Of a stretch of DNA of 64,000 nt, positions 36,202-49,377 are shown in pieces. The notes below the pieces were generated by a model, which worked only from the letters and a program-made list of their open reading frames with translations, ran no database searches and had not been told where the DNA came from. The first letter of the stretch is position 1; every line of letters starts with the position of its first letter. Position numbers and translations under genes: made by a program. Source of the DNA: Cyathus striatus (taxonomy: Eukaryota; Basidiomycota; Agaricomycetes; Agaricales; Nidulariaceae); assembly GCA_025738555.1 (NCBI GenBank), contig JAOVFP010000016.1:806001-870000 (forward strand), written 5' to 3'.

Positions 36202-37866
36202 AATCCATTCAACTCAGATTGTTCTCATGACAACAAGTCTTCTAAAGATAATAATACTCCACAATCATGTTATATCCCATATCACCTACCTCTGGACCTC
36301 TAGCCCATTACTCTGTGGTTTCCTTTTATTACTCCAGACTTTGATTATGTTCTTAATATTACTTATTGCTTACTGTACATAGATTACTTTCATTTCCTTT
36401 CTTCTGCTCTACTGAGCTATCCCCTCAGTAATGTAGTATACATCTCATAGTGAGTCACTTATCATTCTTAAGTGCACCACTATCAGTTTCACTTTACACC
36501 ACCATACATGTTCACTTCTCCAACACATTTTATTATGTTTAATTAGTTTTAGTCTTCATTCTATGTATGCCTACCCTGACTGTACTTCTCTGCTGGCCTT
36601 GGCCAGCAGCCTTTACTTACTCCAACTCTCCAGTATTTAAGTAGCACTTGATTTGTACTTTGTCTTCAGTTTTGTATTGAACTATGTCCTCACCCCTTTG
36701 TCTGACTTGAGTTACACCTCTCATCTTCCAGTCTCTTGTCTTCTCCAAAGGGCTTGCCCTTACTCCAAAATCCAGGACTGAGAATCCCAGGGGTGTGGCA
36801 CATAAGCTGAAGCTGAAGTCCTACCCCCTGAGTTATCTTCTCTGCTCATGTCTCACACTCACCCCTCGTTTCTCCACAGTCACCCTCTTGTACTCCATTC
36901 CCAAAGTCAGGCTAGGGGCATGGTCATGACAAACCACCAGTTAAACTGTCACCAGACCCTTCAGATAATGATGATGACAAAAATGGAGATCCAAAGAAGG
37001 GACATCCACACACATCTAAGGATAACAGGTCTTCTAAACATCATGAGCCAGTAGATGAACCAAGTTTTAAGGTAACTGAAGCCCAATTTAAAGCTAAACT
37101 CAAGCCAGAAATTATCCCAATTTGGAATGGTAATATGAACAACTTACATTGCTGGTTAGCTAAGGTAAATTGTTTAAGTGAACATTCTAACACTATACAT
37201 AGGAAATTAGGTACTTTAGTGCCAACCTGTCTAACTGGTAGCACTGAAACTTGGTACTACAGTCAAGCTCCCAAAATTCATGCTGAGATTGAACAGAGCT
37301 GGAACACATTAAAGGAAGCTATGGGAACTTACTACATGACTCACACATACTATGATAAAATGAGAACATATGCAAATAAGGCATTTTATCATGAGCAAGG
37401 CTGCTCAAGAGAGAGACCTGGTGAATATTTTATTTGAAAACAAGAGCTTCTTGGTATTGTTTACAACTATGCTGAAACTCAAACCATTGCCAAAATTATG
37501 GAAGGAGCTCCTAAATATTGGCATAATATTCTCACTCCCCATCTATATTCTCAAATTAGTGAATTTCAGCAGGCTGTCCAATTCCATGAAGACACATTAT
37601 TAGAAGCAGAAGCTAGAAATCAACCTTACAACAACTTTGGAAATCAATCTAGGGACTTCACATCAAGGGATCCATTTAATAACTATCAAAAGGCACAGGT
37701 TAATCTCATAGGATGGACTGATACAGCTTCCACCACAGTTTCCCAAGGATGATACAAATACATCCAAACTGCCAAAAGGAACACCAGAGCAGAATAAAGT
37801 GAGACTGTGTCAATACTGTGGTAGTTCCAAACATTGAGATCGTGAGTTCAAGTATGCAATAAAAGG

Positions 37867-38622
37867 AGCTCTTTACACTTAGCCATGTGTTCTGTATGGA
37901 TCTGCAGAGAATCTGTGTGGAATCTGCACAGATTTTTTTCCTTTTGGAAGAGGTTTTTTTGGATCTGTGCAGATTCCACACAGATTCTGAAAATTCTGTA
38001 CAAAATCTTATTATACTTATTCCCTTGCACATGACACTTTAAGTGTAACACTCTACATTACGTGTGACACTATGCATTAAGTGTGATGCTAAGTGTTGAG
38101 TGTGACACTATACATTAAATGTGACACTATGCATTAGGTGTGACACTATGCATTAAGCATAACACTATACATTAAGTGTGAAACAATGCATTGAGTGTGA
38201 TGCTATACATTAAGCATGACACTATGCATTGAGCATGATACTATATATTGAGTGTATCACAGATTTCATGTAGTGTCACACTTGACACCTAGGGTGACAC
38301 TTGACACCTGTAACAAGGCAGCAATGGAGACAAGATGGTGGTAGGAATGAGATGAGATTATGAATTAACAGTTTTAATAGTATTCATTGTGATTTGAAAG
38401 AGGAAAATTAAGGTATTAAATAGATTTTACAGATTCTGCATAAATCTACACAGAATCCATGCAGAATATGTATGTAATCTGTATAGAATAATCACCTCTA
38501 ATAATAATAATAGCCACCATATAAATTCTGTATGGTATGTATACAAATCTGTACAGGTCTGTATGGATCCACACAGATCCATACAGATCTGTACAGACCT
38601 CTTGTGGGAGTATAAATTACTG
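37867..38622. mobile_element. 756-bp insertion with 9-bp target duplication
   Basis: AATAAAAGG is repeated at 37858-37866 and 38623-38631, and removing the insert plus one repeat rejoins the gag frame exactly. Inside, CTGTAYRGATCTG-like motifs form inverted pairs near both ends (37,905-37,987 and 38,520-38,597), with a minisatellite between. A 9-bp duplication suits MULE-type elements, but no clean terminal inverted repeats are seen. Confidence 0.7.
38040..38270. repeat. Minisatellite, ~20-bp unit
   Basis: About 11 degenerate copies of ACACTATRCATTAAGTGTG in tandem; variation is mostly transitions. It sits in the middle of the 756-bp insertion. Confidence 0.8.
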
Positions 38623-38796
38623 AATAAAAGGTGAGTGGTGTGCTCATGTGAATACAATTCATACAATTGAAAATGAGACTGCACAACAAGACTATGATTC
38701 ACTTTACTGCAGTATTTGTTCTGATAATGAATAAGAGGATTTTTAGAAGACCCCTTAGACCAACACTTACCAATTAATCCAAGTCTTGCATTCAGA

Positions 38797-40270
38797 TTGG
38801 ATTTAAAATTAAAAAATCCATATAACACTGCCTCTCTTCATTCTAGTATATGGCTAGATACTTGTATTTTTAAATGCACTATCAGCAGACAACAGCATAG
38901 AAAACTCACTAATGAGATAGGTAACAAATCATGTTCATTTCATACTCATACTTCTACACATAACACTGATATGATTACACTTAAAAAACATCTAGCTAAA
39001 CCACCTGGGTGCTCATTTCTTGGAGCTCAAGCCACTGAAGTGCATGCAAGACTTAACACTTTGGAATCACCACTAATTCCCATTATTATCAACTCCAGCT
39101 CAGATATCACTCTCATATCAGAAAAAACAATATTAGAAATAATTCATTCACCTAAAATTCATAGCAGACAGTGAATAAAATTAGTCCAAGTAACTGGAAG
39201 TGCTATTATATCAGGCTGTGTAGTTTTAGATCTAATATTTGAAACAAATGATGGCCCTGTTAAAATCAATGTTGAAGCCTATGTAGTAAAAGGAATGTCT
39301 GCACCTTTTATATTTTGAAATGACTTCTGATCAATATGCACTATCTATTATAAGAGAATGTAATGAAAGCTATATTCAGTTTGGTGACTCCACACATAAG
39401 CTAAATGTCCACAACTCATTATCACACACTCCTTTCAAGGATGAAGATGGTCATGTGTTCAAAGTATTAATGCATCCCAATATAACACATTATGTACATT
39501 GAGCTAAAGCACACTGCAACAATCACAATTGATGTATTCATTATTATGCACACTATAATGATAATGCAGTGTGATCCCAGTACCAAGTCCCTATTCCACC
39601 AGAGACTACAAAGCTAATTAGAGTAACAGCAAAATTTCCAAAAGACATCAAAACTTTATATGTCAAATCACAGCTAAATAGCAACCAAAATGTCAATGAT
39701 ATTTATGGATGTGCAGATACATTAGTCAATGAGAATTTCCCATACCTACACATATTGAATTTCTTGAAGGAGCCAATTACCATCTCTTCTGGCCAAATAC
39801 TTGGACATGCACATGAACCAAATGCCTGGCTGGAGCAATTGACAGGAGCTGAATTAACTTCAATGAATGCTCATGCATGAGCTATAACTGACTTGGTAAA
39901 CCTTGAGAGCACCAACATGGTATGCAGTGAGCATCAAGGGAGTGATACTAAAATGAAAGATTTTATTTTAGAAGGAGAAACACCTCTAGAAGGAGGACCC
40001 AAAACCACTGAGGTGCCACCACAAATTATAGATGAAAGTGAGCTACTTACCACCATTGATATATCCAGCAAATTAAATGATGATCAATGTAAAATATTAC
40101 AATGCACCATACTCTAAATAAGAAGACTTTTAGTCTCAATGGAAGACTTAGTAATTATGAAGAGAATGTCAACATACCCATGGTGCCTCATACCAAACCA
40201 ATTAATTCCTCCATTCCCAGCTTCTCTAGCAAAACACAAAGTCATTGATGAACAAATGGACTCTTGGCTT
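38797..40270 (+). pseudogene. Gypsy retropepsin and pol N-terminal relic
   Basis: The frame shows an aspartic protease: SPLIPIIINSSSDITLIS (about 39,070-39,120) in place of the family's catalytic DSG, then after a TGA VQVTGSAIISG and APFIF, then a shifted frame DQYALSIIRECNESYIQFGD with NSLSHTPFKDEDGH (39,320-39,460). The spacer toward reverse transcriptase continues to a DEQMDSWL piece at 40,250-40,270 where a MITE cuts in. Asn for Asp and Ser for Gly at 39091-39099 would abolish catalysis. Stops include TGA at Arg positions and frame shifts. Confidence 0.65.
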
Positions 40271-40271
40271 T

Positions 40272-40957
40272 GAAAAAAAACACTCTATAGGTGGAATCAA
40301 TCAATTTAAAGTGAAATCAATGGGTATAAATCATTTGTACCTGGAAAATCAATCAATATAGGGTGAAATCAATGCTATGAACTTAGTAGAATTACATTCT
40401 ATATGTGGAATCAATAGGAAAGCAATAATTACATATATACTTTCCAGTTAACTAAAGGATCATTTATTAATGTGATATATATTCAAGTCTATTGGATAAA
40501 CAAACAAAAATTTGCTTAAGATGTGTTATAACTTTTTCATCCATCTTGCATACATCTAGATAATATCATTGAGACACTATGAGAATAATTCCCATGGTAT
40601 TTTCTTTCAATGAATTGACTGTAACATGTAACATACAAGTACTTAGGTACTTTGTAATTGTAATAGAGCAGATATAATAATGATAAAGTAAAAGGATGAT
40701 GACTAATCATTAATGTATGCACTCACTAAATATATAGCACTGATTTCACAATGATTTTATTATCTATTCTCATTAATTTCTTAATGATTCTACATATAGA
40801 ATGTAATTCTACTAAGTTCATAGCAGTTCATATCATTGATTTCACCCTATATTGATTTATTTCACCTTACATTGATTGATTTTCCAGGTACAAATGATTT
40901 ATACCCATTGATTTCACTTTAAATTGATTGATTCCACCTATAGAGTGTTTTTTTTTT
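40272..40957. mobile_element. MITE, ~686 bp, with ~150-bp inverted ends
   Basis: The left arm (40,272-40,420) and right arm (about 40,797-40,957) are inverted copies: CACTCTATAGGTGGAATCAA at the outer end and ACTTAGTAGAATTACATTCT further in. Ends run into A/T homopolymers, which hides the target duplication. The middle is AT-rich, non-coding. A related fragment lies at 43,435. Confidence 0.8.
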
Positions 40958-42340
40958 AAAAAAAATCCTAGTTTATAGTCAGTTGTGGAACTCCATATGT
41001 TATGACTATGCTGTCACTACTAGTAATTGTAATGGTTGTATGAACTGAGTATTTGTAGGTATTTGTAAGCTGAGTGTAGTATGACTTGGAAAAGTTCCAG
41101 AGTGTAATCATATGTATTGCAGTCTCAATGGCACCATGTCTGAATCCTCAGCTCTAATCAGTACCATATTCCCACAGTTACCTCACAACTCCTACTCAGA
41201 CTTATTCTGGCACATTTCCTGGGCTGCAGTGGCCAAATATGACTAAGCACCATTTCCCTTGCTTGCACCCTCAGCCATTTTGTTCAGGGCCCCATCCCTG
41301 TTGAAAAGGGGTACTTGTGCTCTGGTAGTGAAATTGGCTCTAAATTTGCAACTGACTTCACTACAAAATTCACAAAACTCTTTAAGTGCAAGTTGTGGGA
41401 AAGGTGGGTGTTCCTTCTTATTGTCTTATGCAAGTTTAAATCGTTTGGGAAGCCTTTTAGACGAGATACAATATGAATTTTATTGTATAATTCAAGTAAT
41501 ACACCCTTGTACTACTCCAAACTTTGTAGAAGTGACTTAACAACCCTTTGTTAGTACAGCTTCCTAGAAAACCGAAAAAGAGCAACCCTTTACTCTTTAT
41601 AAAACTACTTTATTGAAACAACTAAGTCCTAGGCCCTCTCTGGAGTCTCAGAACTTTAATTCTTTCCAAGATGCAAACCAAAACAACTATATTTTTTGAA
41701 ACAAATAAGACCTAAACCACTACCCAATACCTATTGTACCTGGGCAAGAAAGGTGCAAATCTGCTTACCGTTCTACCCTCTATAGTACCTACTTAAATAT
41801 ACAAGACCCAGAACTATTATTATAATTTTCCCAGACATTGTATACTACATATATCTACCTGAAACACTTCCCCTGTCCTTATTTGTGTCTTTATTTAGCT
41901 ATCATTTGACTGTGAGTCACAAGGCTTGCTATTTTGTAGCAGTCCATAGATCTTTATTTATTATCTGGAGTTCATTAATGTGTACAGATTTAAGACTGTA
42001 AATGGTAGAAATGTGTAATTTTATGCCTAAATGAACAGGTGGTATCACACCATGCAGCATGAAACTCCAGGATAAGATGACCTGGACCCTTGGCATTTCC
42101 AGATGCTGTTGTTGAAATTGATTGGTGGTGAGAATGTGGCCTTCAATGGTGCTGAGTACCACATGACTGTGTTGATGAAAGGTTTACATAACCAGGTGTG
42201 GTGAGAAAGTTGAATGTGTAGAGCACAAAAATATCTGCCAGTACATGGATTGAATCAAGGAGCTTGTGATCATGCAGGGTATTCCCTCACCCTCGCCTGT
42301 TAGGAGTGCAATGGCAGGCATTCACAATGGCGGTAATACA
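40958..42340. other. CpG-poor sequence without a recognised gene
   Basis: No conserved domain is visible. The frame at 41259-41540 has no familiar motif and its composition matches background. Whether the gypsy relic continues after the MITE is unclear; I could not find reverse transcriptase motifs. Confidence 0.3.
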
Positions 42341-43403
42341 CCTAGCGTACTTCTACCTACTATAAAAACATTATTTCTATATTCTATGCACTACTTACAA
42401 ACGGTATAATATATCTGGGTTGTAATTAGTAGCTAAGGTAGAGGTCCCGGACCGTTAGCTAGCGTGGGAACGACTCGCGCTAATAAGGGACATAACTAGC
42501 CTAAGTAGGAAAGCGTCTAAGAATAGAAACACTGAGGTCAGAGCTTATTCTCGACATTGGTGGGAAATAGTTACCAGTAAGGCCGGAGATCGAGCTAAGC
42601 GCACGTCTATTCTAATAATAGGATATTGAAGCTATGTTATTGCATCATAGGAAAAGGCATGAGCACTAGACCCACGGCAGTTGCCGCTATCTAACCATGC
42701 TGTACCAGCGCTGTGCATCAGCACGCCATAGGCGCCTAGACTGGCCTGAGATCCGGCATTCCCGGCAGGCTGATTCAGCGGTTCCCATTTCCACGCGTCA
42801 AAGCGCGCGGCATCACGCCTCCATATGGAGCGTTCTTCCTGCAGGACGATTTATTGTTCTTCGCTATCTTCCCATATGGATGCATTCTTGGCGCTCGTAT
42901 GTTTGTACATGTGTGAATTACTCTGGTCCATCCCAGATGTCTGTATCCAGTCCAAAAGTCTATCTTACTGCTTAGCTAATATGTAAATTACTGTATTTGT
43001 CCTAACTATATAGTTCCTCTAGCCGTAGTCCTGTATGATATTTAATAGGTAGAGTAAAGTAGAGGGAGGGCAGTCTCCTGTGCCCCGAGAAATACCATCT
43101 AGTGTCATGCTTTAGTATTTGTGTGAGCTTTGAGATTCTAAGTGCAATGCAAAGTGAGAAGTCGTAAGCCCGTGCTAAGTCCGAGATTAAGGAACGCACA
43201 TCAAAACGCGCATCAAAGCATTCGCTAAGCCATTTCCCTTCATGAACGTCAGTCTTTGACATCTCCACATTAACTTTACTTCTCCCGGAAGCATTTTGCA
43301 TCCGAGTCTTACCCACCGAGCACCTTCTTAGTGAGCGTATGTGGTGTGAGTGAAATTACATATATTTTAATTTATACTACGTTGCACTAAACTAGGTACT
43401 TTA
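42341..43403. repeat. 1.06-kb dispersed repeat, CpG-rich copy
   Basis: Almost the same length and full-length alignable to 57,545-58,608. It begins CCTAGCGTACTTCTACC and ends ACTAGGTACTTTA. This copy retains many CpG sites (for example GGACCGTTAGCTAGCGTGGG) within a CpG-poor region. A 92-codon frame (42697-42975) is not conserved as coding in the other copy. It may be a solo LTR or non-autonomous element; ends are not TG..CA, so the class is open. Confidence 0.75.
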
Positions 43404-43434
43404 GCGGCCACTACACCATTGTGCCCCATCTATA

Positions 43435-43800
43435 AAGTGTAATTCTACTAAGTCTATAGCATTGATTTCACTCTACATTCATTGATTTCACCTTACATTG
43501 ATTGATTTTCCAGGTACAAATGATGTCTACCTATGTATCAAGTATATTTGTGCAGATTAACTAGAAAAGGTACTATAGTACAGTGGTTATTACTACATGG
43601 TTAACTACCCTGCTCATATGTTGAGCTGTAGTGGGGGACTGAAGGATTTGAATTAATTTCTGCATTGATTTCATTCTGAATGATTTTTAATTTTAATGAT
43701 TTCACAGATTGATTGATTTCAGACTGATCTCCATTGATTTCATTTCTAATTGATTTATATTACAATGATTTCCAGTTTACTATTGATTCCATACTAACCA
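43435..43800. repeat. Fragment of the 40.3-kb MITE family
   Basis: AATTCTACTAAGTCTATAGC.. through ATTGATTTTCCAGGTACAAA matches the right arm of the MITE at 40,272, followed by many ATTGATTTC-type motifs. The opposite end was not found. Confidence 0.6.
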
Positions 43801-44331
43801 TTGATTGCACTCAGACCTAGTATAGGGAACCCTGCTGGCCTATGTACAAAACTACCTAATATACATAGTCTGCTGGTCCCTGTATTTACTTTGACCAATT
43901 ACAACTTGCCTTACTTATTATACCCTGATCTTGGAACCTTAACAATATTTCACACCCTTGATTATTCCAATGATCACTACAAATTTCGATAAAGCCCATA
44001 TTATTACTAATTGATCAATTATTATTCAGCAAGCACTAAAGTTAACACACTAAACAACATCCTAAAACTAATGAACCAAAGTAAACACCCAAAGCAAAAG
44101 GCACATGACTAAGCACCGACCAATCACGATGCTCAGCAAAGTGCTCACATCAATATTACCTTTTCTGATGCCACTATGCACCCTTTATACATACAAGCCT
44201 TACACCCATGCTTTGCTACGGGGGCCCTATGGGCTGGTGGGCTGCACCCCCCAGACCCCCTGCTTCTTTATCCCAGTTTATTCTACTTTAAATTATGTGC
44301 TGTTATTAAATATATCACATTATAAATATAT
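43801..44331. other. Possible Helitron 3' flank with GC-rich hairpin
   Basis: A GC-rich patch (44,219-44,256, GGGGGCCCTATGGGC..CACCCCCCAGACCCCC) with self-complementary runs stands out in AT-rich DNA about 80-110 bases past the end of the helicase frame. Helitrons carry a hairpin near their 3' end, but I cannot identify the CTRR terminus. Confidence 0.35.
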
Positions 44332-47300
44332 TTAGATCTGTAATAATACTTCTGGATACACTATATTTGAAGTAACTGCTCTATCACTACTTTCATTCCA
44401 AATGACTTTGATATTTCTTACTGATGTTACCCTAGAAACTGCAACATAAAATTGCCCATGAGTAAAAACTGAAGTTCTAAAACCCAGTCCAACATATTTG
44501 ACAGATTGTCCCTGAGATTTGTTGATTGTCATTGCAAAGCATAATCAAAGTGGAAATTGATGTCATGTAAACTTGAATGGCACCTGTGATTCAGTTGGAG
44601 ACAACTTCATATGTGGAACAAACACAGTTGACCCCTTCTTATCCCCAGTCAATAACCTTATTTCTATTACTTTTGATGTCATGTGTGTGATAATTCCTCT
44701 ACTTCCATTGCAAACTCCTTGGGAAGGATTAAGATTCTGGAGTGTCATTACAGGACATTCCAATTTCAGCTCTAAATGTGCCAGTGGTAGTCCAGAGCAA
44801 TTGATTGCATTTAAATATTCAACTGGATAAAGAAGTTCACCTCCATGAGCTTCTGGATATTATCATCAATTTTATCAGCACAGTAAAAGGTTTGAGTTTC
44901 TCCAGGAAATTGCTCCAGTAATTTTTTTTTAAGAGTGTCAACATCTTCATTACAACTTGAGAGAATAGTGCAATCTGAGAAGTATTCATCTGGCTTTGGC
45001 TCTTGATCATCAATATTTGGATAGATAAAATTGATCAATGAATCCACTGTATTTTCTGGACACTTGAAGCTGTTTGGAAGAGTAATCTCATCAATTTGAC
45101 CATTTTGGCCATGACCAACATCCAGCTGCCATTGAGCAAAGACTTGTTCCTCTTCATTGCCAACATCAAGTCTCATATTTTGGTGTAAATGAAGAACTTC
45201 AATGTGGTCCCATAGTCATGATCGTCGAAGACATGCACCAACAATTTGAGGTCTGGAACTTTTATCAATAACTGGAAGAATTTGCTGAAAGTCTCCTTCA
45301 AAGACTACAGTCAATCCTCCAAAAGGGCTGTCATTCTTTCTCAAATCTTTGAAAGTTCAATCAACTGCCTCATGAATATGGTGGTGTATCATGGGAGCTT
45401 CATCCCAAATTACCATATCAGCTTCAATAATAAGTTCTGCAAGCTCTGACTGTTGTGAAATTCTGCATGTAGAAGTCTCATCAATTTCCAGAGGTATTTT
45501 GAATACTGAATGTGCTGTTTGTCCTCCCACAATAAGCAATGCTGCAATTCCTAATGATGCTACTACAATTACTATTTTCCCCCTTCCTTGGAGGAAATAG
45601 CATAGTGTGTTATACACATAGGTCTTTCTAGTACCTCCTGGTCCATGTAGAAAAATATTTCTCCAGTTCAATTGAGAACTGCCTCTACAATTCTGTCAAA
45701 GGCTGCACATTGATCCATGTTCAGATTTGGTATTCTTTGTTCTGCTAAATGTGTCTGTTCAGCATGATTGTACCGATAATCACCAATAAGATGATTTTCT
45801 TCCATTTGCTCCCAATTATCCTGTGGAAGTGGCATTTCTTCCCAATCAGAAAGTGATTTTCCTGAGCATCTTAATATTTTATCAATCTTATAGAGTCCAT
45901 AGTCATGAATATTCTAATCAGTGAAATCTCTGTTTGGATAGTGATTTTGAATACTGTGTCTGAGGTCATCACAGATATTGTCACAGAACTCAGTCCATAG
46001 TGCAGGTGGATCAGATGGAGTACAGTCATGTAGAGTGGCAACAAATAAATCTTGCAGTTGACTTCCAGTTTTTATATGAGCTGCATCACATAAACACTCT
46101 TGCCACTCATTATCATCTTCTAGAAGACCTCTTGCTAAACATGCAGCTCGAAAATTTGGACAAAGAACACCATCTACAGTTTGTAGATCTTCAAAAGAAG
46201 TAGCTCCTTTCACTGTAGTCAACAGTGTATGCAAATAAAATCTCTCTCCAGCAGTAGGGTGAATATAATATATGTGCCTAATAGCAAAACCTTTCTGGCA
46301 TGGTGTCCATTTACGTTGAGTTGCATTCCACATGAACTTGTTTGGCATGTCCTGATATAATAAAGCATGTGCCTCAGGATGGTCTGCATTGGCTTTAAAG
46401 TATGCTGTGAGTGTAGTATCTCATTCTGAAGCTTGTTGAACAACTTCCTGTAAATCTGCAGCTGTTTGATCAAAGGTAACAGTCTGTTGATTAGGGAGGT
46501 GTATTGCAAGTCAAATAACATTAGGAACTTCATCATGTAGTTGAAAAAGGTATAAATGCCAGATAGCCTCAGGAGCTGATACATAGCAAGCATCCAAGTA
46601 TAATTTGGGCTCATCCTGAGCTGTACCAAATTGCATGGTGGTGTGATCATGTCTCTTGTAAATGTATTTGTAGATATATTTGATTGCTTTAATAGAAGCA
46701 ATGCATTCAATATTGATATGACAGTAATAAAACCATAGCAGAAATAAGTTGTGAGGAACCACCCAGCAGTTATCAACTTCTGTGCCATTTGGAAGCTTGT
46801 ATTTTCTTCCTCACCTTCTTCTAAGCTTTGCAAAAGAATCTTCATTAATAACAGTTTGTTCTCATAGTGGTTTTGGAAATCCTTTTGAACACTGTCCATC
46901 TTTCATGCATCTGGCATTTGGATTACTGGGACCACATGGTTCATGGATCATAAATTTCATAACCAAATCATGAAGTTCTGGATGTGTGTCTGGATCAGGA
47001 ATCTCAGCATTGAGCATACTATCAACATCCTCAGCAGTTCATAACTTTGCATCAGGAGCCAGAAAGACAGTCATATGCATGTGTGGCAACCCACACTTTT
47101 GAAATTCAATAGTATAGAATTCCTTCTTTATATATGTGACAGATGAGATCAGCTTGCATTTGATGGAATATACAGACTATAATATCAGGACAGTCATTAG
47201 GTGTTAGTCCTGAGCCTGCTGCTTCTAAAGCATCTTTAACATCTGGATGACTGGGATTCATAGTAACAGTGGTGAAGAGATCAGCTCCATGATAATAATG

Positions 47301-49241
47301 TTTGATGGCCAATGCATCTTGACAATTCTGTATCATATTTCTTGCACCACCTGTAAAGGAAGAGGGAAGAATAATTTTCTGGCCAATGTCACCACCCTGA
47401 ACATTTTCATTAGCTGTAACAGCATTGGCTAAGGTCTGGTATGATTCTGCATGAATTGTCTTTTGATTGCATGAGATCCAACATAAGCGACACTGCTCAC
47501 AGCATGCCCATACATCAACAATAAATTCATGAAATAATTTTCTTGAGAAAAATAAATGAAGTTGTTCCCCTACTCTTGGGTGTAAATAATAGTGAAGATA
47601 TTCAGCTTGAGAAACATGCTTCTGTTTTTCAGGACAGATATTATTTTCCTGCTCAGGGTTTAGAGCATCCATAAACTCTACATCATCCACCTCCTGATTG
47701 TTTGCATATTTAATATCTGAGTTGTCCAGTTGTCAGCAATAGTGGGTAATGCAGTGTCCAGTAAAGTGGAATAGTTTCACTAATTTGCATTAGTGTTCCT
47801 CCATATAGATGCAAAATTATGCTTCTTGAGTTTTCCAGTTGATCACCATCTCCAAGTAGTATAGCAGCAACCTCATTAACAGTTGGATTATTATATCAAC
47901 ATTGATCAGTTTGAGGATTAGCTATAAGAGCAATCAAACAGTTTTCATTAGGTCCAATATGTTGAGCATCATCTCTGACTTGCTGGTATAATTGAACACC
48001 AGGATGATCACACATTAACATGCACTGTAATGCTAGCATAACATCATGAAGACATCCTCTGTTTGCAGAATGAGCATTTATTCACCTTTGTGCAGTTTCC
48101 TGTTCAGTCTCTGTTCCATCATGGATATATAGCTGAGCATATCTTCTATTCTGACCCTGTTCAGGGTAAAGAGATCCAGAAAAATGATAAACTCTTCCCT
48201 GAATTCTGAAGGTATATGGACCATTACGGTTTATTAAACTTCAATCAATATTACCTGCTGCCATTGATGTCATAGCTAAAGCACTATTATATTGTCTGAT
48301 CAGTTTATGGAAGTTTCTTGAGCTGGTATTATTTCCATGCAAATAATTCTGTAGTTCAGGAGAGGCAGGCTCCCATCATGGTAATTTAATTTTTCCTGAA
48401 AAGCAGCACATGCCAAACTTAGGGTGTAATTTTGATGATTTAGCTAATCATTCCTTTTCCCAATGTAAAGCCCCACAATCAGGACAAATTATCTCCATTT
48501 TTCCAATAGTAAACTTTGGCCAATTAGAATCATAAGGCCTTCTGGCTAATGGTATCCAAATTCACCTGGGGGGTATGGGAAGATCATACATAGGCAATAG
48601 AACTGGATCAGCAAGAATGGGAGCTACCCATTGAATATTCTATAAAGCAATAAATGTTAGAATTGTAAAATGTAAAGTATTGATAATATATGCACCTGAA
48701 TGATATCAGGTTGTGCAGCAGGTATTGGAGCTGCTGGATCAACACCTGGAGGATTCCAATGATGAAATTGTAATGGAGCCTGAAATATATATTAAATCTA
48801 TTATTAATAAATATATGTATTAAGTAAACTTATAGGATTATCATTCACATTTGGATTTACAATAGGATTAACCCATTGTAAAACACCTTCTCCTCTTCCT
48901 CTTCCTCTTCCTCTTCCTCTTCCTCTTCCTCTTCCTCTTCCTCTTCCTCTTCCTCTTCCTCTTCCTCTTCCTCTTCCTCGGCCTTGACCTTGACCTCTTT
49001 CTTGACCCCCACCAACAGGTCCAACAGGATCAGGAGGGATGCTACTTTGGCCTGTGCCTCTGCCTCTACCTCTGCCTCTGCCAACAATAGGATCAGGAAT
49101 GGGGGGAAGTCCAGCATACATTGCAGCAATATCTGCAGGAAGAGTCCTGTATTGAGGAATGACAGGTGAAACAGGAGGCTCAGGTATGCACCTATTTTCA
49201 GGACTGTCCAATGTATGTGTATCACACTCAGCTTGATGCAC
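44332..49241 (-). pseudogene. Helitron RepHel gene, decayed, with introns
   Basis: Reading on the minus strand: an N-terminal (GR)n tract (48.9 kb); introns 48780-48829 and 48640-48695 (50 and 56 nt, GT..AG); a Helitron-like N domain (IRQYNSALAMTSMAAGNI; LPSSFTGGARNM at ~47.35 kb); the Rep catalytic HUH motif in CGLPHMHMTVFL (~47.08 kb), just after a frame shift; then MPNKFMWN..HPTAGERFYL..VKGATSFEDL (46.35-46.15 kb); and a Pif1-type helicase with LHGPGGTRKTYVYNT (Walker A, ~45.63 kb), VIWDEAPM (~45.4 kb) and [24 protein letters not shown] (44.55-44.42 kb). Rolling-circle nicking plus helicase activity mobilises such elements. Walker A has Arg for the usual Gly. At least a dozen in-frame TGA codons fall where Arg is expected. 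Element termini were not identified. Confidence 0.85.
48891..48979. repeat. (TCTTCC)n microsatellite encoding Gly-Arg repeats
   Basis: About 15 copies of CTTCCT. Read on the minus strand it adds a (Gly-Arg)n run to the N-terminal region of the Helitron protein, bounded by imperfect GRG/GQG repeats. Confidence 0.9.
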
Positions 49242-49377
49242 ATGAGCACATGCATGTTCAGGTGTTGCTGGAGGTGTTGACCTTTTACATATATTAGTAA
49301 GTTCAAATACACATACACAGTTTTACACACATAATTATTGTAGTGCTATATAAACAGAAAAGAGTTCACTCTGATCC

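Larger units (their letters stand above)
36944..38770 (+). pseudogene. Gypsy gag relic with a CCHC-type zinc knuckle
   Basis: The capsid region runs from KLKPEIIPIWNGN (37,096) through ETWYYSQAP, RERPGEYFI and KYWHNILTPHLYSQISEF to AVQFHEDTLL (37,600), the usual order in Agaricomycete gypsy gag. The TGA at 37435-37437 lies mid-domain with the same frame continuing, at a position where Arg is normal. After a frame shift near 37,720 a zinc knuckle starts CQYCGSSKH, but another TGA and a Phe replace expected residues. The frame KYAIKG continues after the 756-bp insertion at 38,632 as EWCAHVNTIH.. to ~38,700. No LTRs were identified. Confidence 0.7.

Noticed and set aside
38040..38270. Possible CRISPR-like array
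   Set aside because: Repeats are contiguous and degenerate without unique spacers, and the genome is eukaryotic; it is a minisatellite.
48857..49330. 157-codon minus frame with a poly-Glu run
   Set aside because: It is the shifted reading of the TCTTCC repeat; the Gly-Arg frame continues into the Helitron protein and is the real one.
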